In this document: piece after piece, positions 55,642-62,757 of the stretch | Numbering within the stretch: position 1 is the stretch's first letter | Layout of the letters: each line of letters begins with the position of its first letter | DNA from: Methylobacterium platani | GTDB lineage: Bacteria > Pseudomonadota > Alphaproteobacteria > Rhizobiales > Beijerinckiaceae | DNA: 64,000 nt | Direction of reading: 5' to 3' | Assembly: GCF_001653715.1 (NCBI RefSeq) | Contig: NZ_LWHQ01000026.1 | Location: forward strand, 1-64,000 | Made by a program: the position numbers and the translations under genes | The notes under the pieces: model-generated | Database searches by the model: none | Told to the model about the DNA's origin: nothing | The model's input: the letters and a program-made list of their open reading frames with translations, nothing else

Positions 55642-56688
55642 TCACGGTACCCTGCTCGTCGGGTCGAAGACGGACTGGTCGGCATCGCGCTCCGCCGGGA
55701 GCTGGCGCAGCCAGGCATTCCAGCCGAGGGAGGGCGGCCGGGCGCCGAGCTGTGCCTCCGGCACATCTTCCTTGCGCAGGATCACCTGCACGTCGAAATC
55801 GAGACCGGGATCCATGTAGAGCCGCACCAGCTCGACGAGTTCGGCCATGCGGGCACCGCCTGGGGCGAGGCCCGCGAAATCGGTGGCGCCGACCGGGCCG
55901 ACCACGACCCGGAAGGTGCTCGTCGCGTCGAGCACGCCCGCGCCCGCCACGGCGTCGACCCCGAGACGGCCGTAGGCCGGGCGGGGGCCCGACAGCCGGG
56001 TCTGCTCCTCCGGGACGATCGGCAGGCGCCTGACCTGAAACGGTGCAATCCGCACCGGCAGGCCGAGCCGGTCGGCCAGCAGCACCTCAAGCCCCGCTCC
56101 CGAGCGCACCGAGCGCCCGAGCAGCCCGGCATAAGGCAGGAGCTCCGCGTCGGGCGTGGCGAGGCGGCCGCGATGGGCCGGCAGCATCAGGCCGGCGAGC
56201 GCCCGCAGGGCCTCGGTGATCCGGTCGCCGCCATCGATCCCCCGGCGGGCGATTCGCGACGACAGCCGGTACTTCTCGTCGGCGTCGAGGAAGGCCGCCG
56301 TCGCGCGGGCGAGGAACAGGTCGAGGAAGGCGGCGAGGCCCGGGCTGCGCGCCCGGCGCTCGCGCAGGGCCACCTCGGTGTAGACCGGCGGCAGCGGTCC
56401 GAGCGGCCCGGCGAGGCCGACGAAGGCGACCTCCGGCAGGCCGCGCCGGCCGAGGCCGAAGGTGCCGGGCGCGGCGAACGGCGTGGCGACGTGGCGGCTC
56501 GTTACCGCGCCGACCGCGAGGGGCGGCTCCGGTACGTCCTCACCGTCGGCCGTCCCCTCGCCGCGACCGTCCCCCTGCGCCGGCAGCCCGAACGCCTCGA
56601 TGAGGCGCAGGGCCTCGAACGGGTCGAACCGGTCGATCTCGGCGGCCAGGCGGTCGCCGAGGTCCGGAGCGTCGCCGGCGGCGCTCAC
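55642..56688 (-). CDS. tssG: T6SS baseplate subunit TssG
   Basis: TssG (VasB/ImpH) forms the baseplate wedge with TssE, TssF and TssK. The 348-aa product has the family pattern: an N-terminal helical part (RFDPFEALRLIEAFG), then VGAVTSRHVATPFA, ALRALAGLMLPAHRGRLA and a C-terminal region ending in LGWNAWLRQLPAERDA. A GTG start at 56688 overlaps the tssF stop (GTGA at 56685-56688), so the two are coupled. Confidence 0.93.
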   Translation of the reverse strand: MSAAGDAPDLGDRLAAEIDRFDPFEALRLIEAFGLPAQGDGRGEGTADGEDVPEPPLAVGAVTSRHVATPFAAPGTFGLGRRGLPEVAFVGLAGPLGPLPPVYTEVALRERRARSPGLAAFLDLFLARATAAFLDADEKYRLSSRIARRGIDGGDRITEALRALAGLMLPAHRGRLATPDAELLPYAGLLGRSVRSGAGLEVLLADRLGLPVRIAPFQVRRLPIVPEEQTRLSGPRPAYGRLGVDAVAGAGVLDATSTFRVVVGPVGATDFAGLAPGGARMAELVELVRLYMDPGLDFDVQVILRKEDVPEAQLGARPPSLGWNAWLRQLPAERDADQSVFDPTSRVP

Positions 56689-58493
56689 GCCAGCGGCCTC
56701 GCGCCGGAGCGGGGCGCCCAGGTCTTGAGCGGCTGCGCCGCACCGCGCTCGCGCAGGGTGAGCCGGGTGAAGCTGTTGAGGTTGACGTAGAGGCCGAAGA
56801 ACCGGTCGAGCACCTGGCCGAGCAGGAAGGCGGCGCCGGGCTCGGCGAAGCGGCGGTCGACCTCGACCTCGATGTCGAGCCCGCGGGCGAGGCCTCCCTC
56901 CGCCACCCGGGCGGTGGAGCGCCGGTGCGAGACCGAGACGATCGCGTCGATCAGGCTGCGGGTCTCGGGCGCGTCGCGGTAGTCGTAGAGCCGCAGGATC
57001 TCGCGCAGGGCCTCCGGCCCGCCCTCGCCGTTCGAGAGCGAGAGGTGGTTGAGGGTGAGGTGAGCGAGGAGCCGCCAGAGCAGGCCGTCGCCGGGCTCGA
57101 GCCGCAGCGTCGGGGTGAAGGGCATCAGCGCCCGCAGCCGGCCGACCTCGCCGGGGCCGCGCAGCACCTTCAGGGCCGGCTGGTCGCCGCCATAGGGCAG
57201 GCGGGCCGGCAGGTCGCGGTTGAGGCAGGTGATGTCGATCGACAGCACCGCGTCGGTCGGCGAGGCGGGCGAGGCCTCGGCGTCGATGAGGGCGAGGCGC
57301 GCATCGGTGCCCTCGCCGCTCTCGGGCAGGTGGCGGCGGCGCAGCTGCCAGAACAGCGCGCCCGCCTCCTCCGCCCCAGTCAAGGTGCGGCCGAAGAGCG
57401 GTACGGCATCCTGGCTCTGCCCGGCCCGGTCGGTCAGGGTGACGCGCTCGACCGCGTAGACCTCGCGCGTGGCGTGGCGACGCGAGTCCGGTACGATCGG
57501 ACATTCCCGTGCCGCCCGGGTCAGGGTGATCGGCTCGGCCCGCTGCTCGAACAGGTTGACCACCGGCGTGCAGGCGAGCGCGAAGGTGCCGGGTGCGCAG
57601 GCCCGCTCCAGGTCGGCGGCGTGGCGCGCGAAATAGAAGAAGATCTCGAGCCGGTTGCCGGCCTGCCGCAGCGTGCGGGCGGAGATGCGCGACAGGTCGA
57701 GGAACAGGAATTTCTGCGGATAGGCGAAGAACTCGGTGAGGAGCCGGTAGGCCGGGTGCGCGCGCGGCGCGGGCGGCAGCACCGCCTCGTCGGGGAAGAA
57801 GCCCGCCGCCTGGATCGCGTCGCGGCCGAGGAAGGTGGCGGAGCGGTCCTCCGGATGGTCGGCGATTCCGACCTCCAGGCACTCGTTGAGCAGGAGCTGG
57901 TAGAGCGCCACCGCCTGGCGCCACGGCGCGCGCAGGTAGAAGCGCAGGGAATCGAAGCCGAGATCGGTGAAGGTCACGCCCGGGTCGAGCGTTTCGAGGA
58001 CGAGGCGCAGGCTCGCCGGGGCCTCGACATGCGGGCAGGGCGGCGCCACCAACGGCCGCCCCGTGAGGGAGGCGGCCGAGACCCGGATCGGCCACAGCGA
58101 CACCTCCTGGGTGGTGCGGAAGCGGCAGATGTCGCCCTCGACCGGGTCGGTCTCGACGTTGGTGCCCCGCGGCAGGACGATCGCCTGCTTGAGGTCGGGC
58201 GGGAAGTCGACCTGCGTGACGGCGAGCGCGGGGATCGGCGCGAGATAGTGCGGATAGAGGAATTCGAGCAGCGACTCGGCGATCTCGGGAAAGTCGTCGT
58301 CGAGCTTGAGCCGCAATCGCGCGGCGATGAAGGCGAAGCTCTCGATCAGCCGCGCGACGTGCGGATCGTCGACAGCGTCCGGGGACAGCCGCAGCCGCCC
58401 GGCGATCTTCGGATGCGCCCGCGCGAATTGCCCGCCGAGCCCGCGCAGGGCTTCGAGCTCGGAATTGTAGAAACCGTAGAGGCGGTCGTTCAC
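56685..58493 (-). CDS. tssF: T6SS baseplate subunit TssF
   Basis: TssF (VasA/ImpG) is the large wedge protein of the T6SS baseplate. The 602-aa product starts VNDRLYGFYNSELEALR and has the family's conserved FAFIAARLRLKLDDDFPEI and LLEFLYPHYLAPIPA early segments, the PRGT motif and a C-terminal RLTLRERG segment. GTG at 58493 is chosen because the family N-terminus begins there; upstream frame lacks similarity. A GGAG is 11 nt away. tssG follows with a 4-nt overlap. Confidence 0.94.
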   Translation of the reverse strand: MNDRLYGFYNSELEALRGLGGQFARAHPKIAGRLRLSPDAVDDPHVARLIESFAFIAARLRLKLDDDFPEIAESLLEFLYPHYLAPIPALAVTQVDFPPDLKQAIVLPRGTNVETDPVEGDICRFRTTQEVSLWPIRVSAASLTGRPLVAPPCPHVEAPASLRLVLETLDPGVTFTDLGFDSLRFYLRAPWRQAVALYQLLLNECLEVGIADHPEDRSATFLGRDAIQAAGFFPDEAVLPPAPRAHPAYRLLTEFFAYPQKFLFLDLSRISARTLRQAGNRLEIFFYFARHAADLERACAPGTFALACTPVVNLFEQRAEPITLTRAARECPIVPDSRRHATREVYAVERVTLTDRAGQSQDAVPLFGRTLTGAEEAGALFWQLRRRHLPESGEGTDARLALIDAEASPASPTDAVLSIDITCLNRDLPARLPYGGDQPALKVLRGPGEVGRLRALMPFTPTLRLEPGDGLLWRLLAHLTLNHLSLSNGEGGPEALREILRLYDYRDAPETRSLIDAIVSVSHRRSTARVAEGGLARGLDIEVEVDRRFAEPGAAFLLGQVLDRFFGLYVNLNSFTRLTLRERGAAQPLKTWAPRSGARPLA

Positions 58494-58644
58494 GAGGGCG
58501 GGCTCCGGGTCCGGGCGGGCCCTCGCTTCGCGGGCCCGTGCAACCTCACCTTGGGGAAAGGATAGGGCGGCGGCTTCGTGCCGGCCATGGGGCGGCGCGG
58601 CGAAATCGTGGGCCGGAGAGTCGTCTCTCCGCGTCAGGTCCCGC

Positions 58645-59001
58645 TCACCGCGGCACCGGCGTGACGGAGAAACGGCACGCGGCGATTCTGTCGGGCCAGC
58701 GCGCATCACCGAACGTGTACCCTTCGATCCACGCCACAAATCCGGATTCCGGCTTCAGACGAAAGCCCACCTCGGTCCCGCCGTCGAGATAGGCCGCGAC
58801 CTCGCCGATGTCGCGCGTGTCGCCGTGGTGCGAGACGCGCAACCTCCCGTCTGGGTTGAAAGCCCTCAAGAGCCCGGCGCTGGTCAGCGTGCGGTCGACG
58901 ACGAGGCTCGCGACGATCCGCCGATCGAGGCCGAATGGCAGGCCTCCGCTGCGGAGGATCATAGATGCCGCGTGGTACTCGATCCGTGTGAGATCGATCA
59001 T
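58645..59001 (-). CDS. Orphan hypothetical protein in the T6SS island
   Basis: This 118-aa protein (MIDLTRIEYHAASMI..., with WIEGYTFGDARWPDRIAACRFSVTPV near the end) matches nothing I recognise. It is soluble with an alternating beta-strand pattern. The GC content is normal for the genome. It lies between the AT-rich effector/immunity block and tssF, with weak SD. It could be another immunity protein, a stray cargo gene or an adaptor. Confidence 0.6.
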   Translation of the reverse strand: MIDLTRIEYHAASMILRSGGLPFGLDRRIVASLVVDRTLTSAGLLRAFNPDGRLRVSHHGDTRDIGEVAAYLDGGTEVGFRLKPESGFVAWIEGYTFGDARWPDRIAACRFSVTPVPR

Positions 59002-59438
59002 CCATCACTCTGGAGATCGTCCCGGACGGGTGTGCGACGCGCACCCACCGCCGCTGCGCGGCCCGGCAGTGACCTGATGCGTCACGGGCGTCGTTTCCGT
59101 GGGGGCTGCCAGCCAGGCGCCGGTTGCAAACAGGCTCCATGTGCGAAGGAACCGCACGCCTGTCTACGGCAGATGCGTCGCATCGAAACCCTCGGTCCAG
59201 TGATCCTCGTTTATCCTGTAGCGGGTGATGACGAAGCCGACCGGACGATCGCGAAATCCTTTCAGCTTGCCGGCTCGCTGGATGGGACGCTCAGCATTAT
59301 CAGATAATAGTACAAATCATGATTTTTATCATTTTATTTAATATACTGTTTTAGGGTAGCTCAGCATCTCGACGAACATCATTATGATTTTCGCGGAATT
59401 TTTGCTTTTCCGTCTTGTATTGCTGTCAGTAACAATAG
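59002..59438. other. Gene-poor, partly AT-rich segment in the T6SS island
   Basis: The left half is GC-normal and contains only the gene fragment at 59164-59316. The right part (about 59305-59438) is AT-rich with no frame or recognisable signals. It looks like the debris of earlier cargo insertion. Confidence 0.5.
59164..59316 (-). pseudogene. 3' fragment of an unknown gene
   Basis: On the minus strand a 50-codon frame without start codon ends at TAG (59164). It reads RAGKLKGFRDRPVG, then FVITRYRINEDHWTEGF, then DATHLP. The composition looks protein-like and not random. It is bounded upstream by an in-frame TGA (59317-59319). It is probably the C-terminal end of a truncated cargo (possibly immunity) gene. 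Confidence 0.4.
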
Positions 59439-59981
59439 TTAATTAACTGATTCGCATATTTTTAGATATTTCTGCAGCATTTTTCCCGTTTTATAATCAG
59501 AATCGGCGCTATCTCGCAGCAATGGGGCGACATTTTCCCGCATTCTCAGAAGTGATTTTTCAAGGTCAACATTAAATATATTAGCAATATTATCTCTTCG
59601 AGATGCCAGCGCCCAGTAATAATCACTATCTGAGACAATGCAAAATTCATTAAATTTATCTGTTATAAAATAAGACGGTTCGAAATATTTATTCCTAACA
59701 TCTTTGAGGTCACCGTCTTCTGGATTAATTTGATACCAGTCGGTCATGTAATCGGCAAGGCCGCCACAAAAAATCCTCGAAATACCCTTCTTTGCGAGAC
59801 CTTGGGCGATGCTATCGTCCTTATCGCGAAAATCGCCTTCAAAAAGTGCAACGGACCATCGTTTGTGGACAAGAAAATCTCGTTTGTAGAATGCGCCAAG
59901 CCCGTCCTCGATTTCAAGAACTTTCTTTACCATAATTTCTATTTCGTGCTTCGCTTTGCGATCCAATTGTGAAAATGACAT
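59439..59981 (-). CDS. Putative T6SS immunity protein (AT-rich gene)
   Basis: The 180-aa protein (MSFSQLDRKAKHEIEIMVKK..., ending LQKYLKICESVN) is soluble, acidic and rich in Phe, Tyr, Asp and Ile; no family is recognised. Its DNA is strongly AT-rich (around 40% G+C by eye, against about 70% around it), with unusual codon use, indicating recent transfer. It starts 10 nt after the stop of the putative effector, which is itself downstream of a DUF4123 adaptor gene. This is the normal place of a cognate immunity gene, so that role is inferred from position. Confidence 0.7.
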   Translation of the reverse strand: MSFSQLDRKAKHEIEIMVKKVLEIEDGLGAFYKRDFLVHKRWSVALFEGDFRDKDDSIAQGLAKKGISRIFCGGLADYMTDWYQINPEDGDLKDVRNKYFEPSYFITDKFNEFCIVSDSDYYWALASRRDNIANIFNVDLEKSLLRMRENVAPLLRDSADSDYKTGKMLQKYLKICESVN

Positions 59982-59991
59982 TTTAGATTTC

Positions 59992-60459
59992 CTATTTGTA
60001 TCTGATTATGACGGGTGTGCCGCTTTTCGGATTGATCTCTAGGCTAGGCTTGCTCAATGGCCTCACTACCAATTGAGTTCCATCCCCGAGTTCGCCAATT
60101 CGGACCTTTTCCGACACTGATCGTACGTTACGTGGGTTCATGGCGTCGAAATCCGCGTCAGCTTCAGGCATGCCGCCCGGTTTGACGTATTGTTCCGAAC
60201 CATCATCAAGCGTTGGTCGTTTTGGGTCTCGTTTTGCATCTTTTAGTACGTCCTCCCGGGTTTTTGCCTTTTCCGCCTCCTCGCACTTCCCCGTACACTC
60301 CTCCGGCTTTGCCTCGTTGAGCACGGCATTGCCATCATGCGTCATCTCCTGGAGGCGCTTCGCCCCTTCGATCGCGCGATACCCGCGATAGGCCCGATAG
60401 GCCCATCCTGCCGCGGTACCGAGGCCCTCAATGGCAGGAACGAGCAATCCGCCAGCCAT
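59992..60459 (-). CDS. Putative small T6SS effector (polymorphic-toxin-like C-terminus)
   Basis: This 155-aa protein has a Gly/Ala/Tyr/Arg-rich, moderately hydrophobic N-terminal segment (about 1-38), a charged middle with two Cys (ECTGKCEE, about 53-60), and a C-terminal segment (about 90-155) containing PEADADFDAMNPRNVR, IGELGDGTQLVVRPLSKP, and the end SLEINPKSGTPVIIRYK. Such a pattern of (A/D)DFDxLxPxxVR, DGTxVxVRPxS and a terminal IRY resembles tips of polymorphic toxins that I have seen, but I cannot name the family or activity. It starts 3 nt after the DUF4123 stop and precedes an AT-rich putative immunity gene. Confidence 0.7.
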   Translation of the reverse strand: MAGGLLVPAIEGLGTAAGWAYRAYRGYRAIEGAKRLQEMTHDGNAVLNEAKPEECTGKCEEAEKAKTREDVLKDAKRDPKRPTLDDGSEQYVKPGGMPEADADFDAMNPRNVRSVSEKVRIGELGDGTQLVVRPLSKPSLEINPKSGTPVIIRYK

Positions 60460-60462
60460 CGC

Positions 60463-61449
60463 TCAGGCGCCCCGTTCCGCATGACGGGCCACCGCGATCA
60501 TCTCCGCGATGAGCGTCTCCAGCTTGTCGTCCGGGCGGCCCGGCGCCGTCGTCAGGTAGCGGTGCGCGGGACCATCTTTGACCGCGATCGCCTCGCCGCT
60601 CATGGCCATCAGGTGGGCCCACTTGCCGAACGAGCGCTCGGAGGTAAGCCCGACCTCCCGGGCGGAAGCCTCGTATCGCACGACATCCTGATAGAGTTCG
60701 CCGTCGCTACGATGCGATGCATGTTCCGGCGCGGTATCCCGCAGGAAGCTCATGATGCGCTGTCGGGACGCATCGACCCGCCTGTCTCCCAACAGGGCGA
60801 TCTGCTCCGCCCGAACGGTCAGCAACCCGCCCCCCGCCACCGGCCAATCCGGATCGGCAATCACCCGCTTCAGGCCGCCGTAATCCTCCGCCCAATAGGC
60901 GACCTCGCTCGCCGGTCCGACGATGCGGGCGAACTGGCCGGCATCCAGCACCGGCATCAGCGCCCCGAGCACCCGCGGGTCCCAGTGCCGGAACATCACC
61001 GTCTCGTCGGGCGCCTCCGCGCCGTCCTCCGGAGGGGTGCTCCCGCCCGCGGCCGCCCAGGCCGGGATGCGGACCAGGTTGAGGCTGCGCAGGTGTCGAT
61101 AGAGCGCGGGCTCGCCCGCGGCACAGGACCAGATCACCACGGCCGGGCGGTCGCCGACGAGGCGGAAGATCCGCTCCGGCGCGTCCCCGGCCCGCGAGAG
61201 CGGCACCAGCCACGGACCCGCCCGCTCGATCTCGGCATCGGCGTGATCGAGGAACAGCGAGCGCCCGAACAGGCCGGCGCGCCGCAGCGCACCCGGCAGG
61301 TCGTCGAACAACCCGCCGTCGATGACGGCATAGCCCGTCTCGCCGAATGCCTGCGCGCGCTCCGCGAGGCCGACCGGGAACGGCGCCTCCGCCGGGCCGG
61401 CCGCCGCGGCGGGGCGGATCACCTCGTTCGTCGGGGTCTCACCCGTCAT
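60463..61449 (-). CDS. DUF4123 adaptor (T6SS effector chaperone)
   Basis: The 328-aa protein carries the DUF4123 domain (about 35-165; YAVIDGGLFDDLPGALRRAGL, LVPLSRAGDAPERIFRLVGDRPAVVIW, HLRSLNLVRIP, MFRHWDPRVLGALMPVLD). DUF4123 proteins (TEC/Tap) load specific effectors onto VgrG. A C-terminal helical extension (about 230-320) is present. The ATG at 61449 overlaps the tssE stop by 11 nt. The putative effector follows 3 nt downstream, as expected for an adaptor-effector pair. Confidence 0.9.
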   Translation of the reverse strand: MTGETPTNEVIRPAAAAGPAEAPFPVGLAERAQAFGETGYAVIDGGLFDDLPGALRRAGLFGRSLFLDHADAEIERAGPWLVPLSRAGDAPERIFRLVGDRPAVVIWSCAAGEPALYRHLRSLNLVRIPAWAAAGGSTPPEDGAEAPDETVMFRHWDPRVLGALMPVLDAGQFARIVGPASEVAYWAEDYGGLKRVIADPDWPVAGGGLLTVRAEQIALLGDRRVDASRQRIMSFLRDTAPEHASHRSDGELYQDVVRYEASAREVGLTSERSFGKWAHLMAMSGEAIAVKDGPAHRYLTTAPGRPDDKLETLIAEMIAVARHAERGA

Positions 61450-61927
61450 GCCGGCTTTCCACCGAGAAGCTGCGGATCGCCGGGTCGAGGGCGGTCTCGA
61501 AGGTGACGGGCTCCGGCGCCTGGGCCGGGTCGGGGCTCAAGAGCACCACCGCCTCGATGCGGATGCGCAGCAGGCGTTCCAGTGGGTCGCGGCCCTTGAG
61601 CACGCTCACCCGCACGGCGCGGAAGCGCGGCTCGAAGGCCTTGATCGTCGTCTCGAGCGCCCGGGCGAGGTCGGCGCGCTGCTCGGGCGTGGCCAGCGGC
61701 GCGCCGACGAAGTCCTCGACGCCGTAATGCGGCAGCGCCTCGCGCAACGTCTCGAGGCCGGGCGGAGGGCTGGTCGGCAGGCGGCGGGTGTTGAGCAGGG
61801 CCTCGAGGTCGCGGCGGAAGCCCTCGCGCACCCGGCGCAGCTCCTCGGCGCGGGAGCGCGGCGGGTCGACGACGCGCTGCGGCTCGTCGTCGATCAGGCG
61901 GTCGAGGAGGGAGGGCTGGAGGCGCAT
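61439..61927 (-). CDS. tssE: T6SS baseplate subunit TssE (gp25-like)
   Basis: TssE is a 162-aa gp25-like baseplate wedge protein. Visible features are the N-terminal SLLDRLIDDEP, REGFRRDLEALLNTRR, HYGVEDFVG and RVSVLKGRDPLERLLRIRIEAVV, all typical of the family. It is 4 nt downstream of tagJ and is followed, with an 11-nt overlap, by the DUF4123 gene instead of the usual tssF. Confidence 0.92.
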   Translation of the reverse strand: MRLQPSLLDRLIDDEPQRVVDPPRSRAEELRRVREGFRRDLEALLNTRRLPTSPPPGLETLREALPHYGVEDFVGAPLATPEQRADLARALETTIKAFEPRFRAVRVSVLKGRDPLERLLRIRIEAVVLLSPDPAQAPEPVTFETALDPAIRSFSVESRHDG

Positions 61928-61931
61928 CGGC

Positions 61932-62732
61932 TCACGGCTCGACGGCGATGCGCCGGATGGCGAGGAGGTCGCGCGCCTCCTCGCCGACGAGCCAGACCCG
62001 CTGGCCGCGCCCGCGCACCACCCCGCCGGGCGCGTCGATCCAGGCGGTCTCGCGGGCGAGGCGCTCGGCCTCGCCGGCCTCGGGGTCGTGATACTGGGCG
62101 AGCACGAGGAACGTCGCCTCCCGCCCGTCGCGCAGGCGCGCCTCGCAGCGGCGCCAGATCAGGTCGCGCGGGCGCTTGGGGGCCGCGAAGGCGAGGCTCT
62201 CGACGCGCTCGGGCGCCAGCCACAGGTAGCGGCCGGCGAGCGTCAGGGCCTCCAGCCCCGCCTGCGACAGGTCGCAGACGTCGCGCACCTCCTCGATCGG
62301 GCCGTCGTCGACCCGGGCGCCGACCGGCGGCATCGCCTCGAGGGCGAGGCGCGAGGCTTGCGCCGCCGCCGCGTCGCCCGCCCGCACCGCGAGGGCGAGG
62401 CGCATCGCTTCCGCCTGGCGCGGGGTCGGGCCGTCGACGAAATCCGGCGCCGCGCCGGTCTCGTACCAGGCGACGCGCGCGACCGCCCCCCGCAGGAGGT
62501 GGCGCAGGATCGCGATCGCCGGGGTCTCCGCCGGGGCGTGCTCGGTCGCGACCTGGAGCTGCGCCTCGGCGCGGTCGAGGGCGCCCTGGAGGATCAGGAG
62601 CTCGGCCAGGAGGATGCGGGCGGCTGCGTCGGTCGGCCGCTGCTTGACCGATCTCGCCGCGGCGGCGACCGCCTCGTCGAGGCGGCCGGCCGTGAGAAGG
62701 TCGGCGAGGGCGGGGGTGTCGAGGGCCGTCAT
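61932..62732 (-). CDS. tagJ: ImpE/TagJ-type T6SS accessory protein
   Basis: This 266-aa protein belongs to the ImpE (TagJ) family, which binds TssB and is thought to modulate sheath recycling. It has an N-terminal TPR-like region (LLTAGRLDEAVAAAARSVKQRPTDAAARILLAELLI, split here by positions 10-45) and a C-terminal ImpE domain containing YLWLAPERVESLAFAAPKRPRDLIWR. ATG at 62732. It lies between tssC and tssE, the usual order in such clusters. Confidence 0.88.
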   Translation of the reverse strand: MTALDTPALADLLTAGRLDEAVAAAARSVKQRPTDAAARILLAELLILQGALDRAEAQLQVATEHAPAETPAIAILRHLLRGAVARVAWYETGAAPDFVDGPTPRQAEAMRLALAVRAGDAAAAQASRLALEAMPPVGARVDDGPIEEVRDVCDLSQAGLEALTLAGRYLWLAPERVESLAFAAPKRPRDLIWRRCEARLRDGREATFLVLAQYHDPEAGEAERLARETAWIDAPGGVVRGRGQRVWLVGEEARDLLAIRRIAVEP

Positions 62733-62757
62733 TCTGACCTCGTGGCACGGGGGGCGT

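Noticed and set aside
54895..56790. Single 631-codon plus-strand frame from the integrase start into the T6SS genes
   Set aside because: Only the first 110-125 codons look like a recombinase. The rest is antisense to tssG and has no domain; it stays open because of GC-rich composition.
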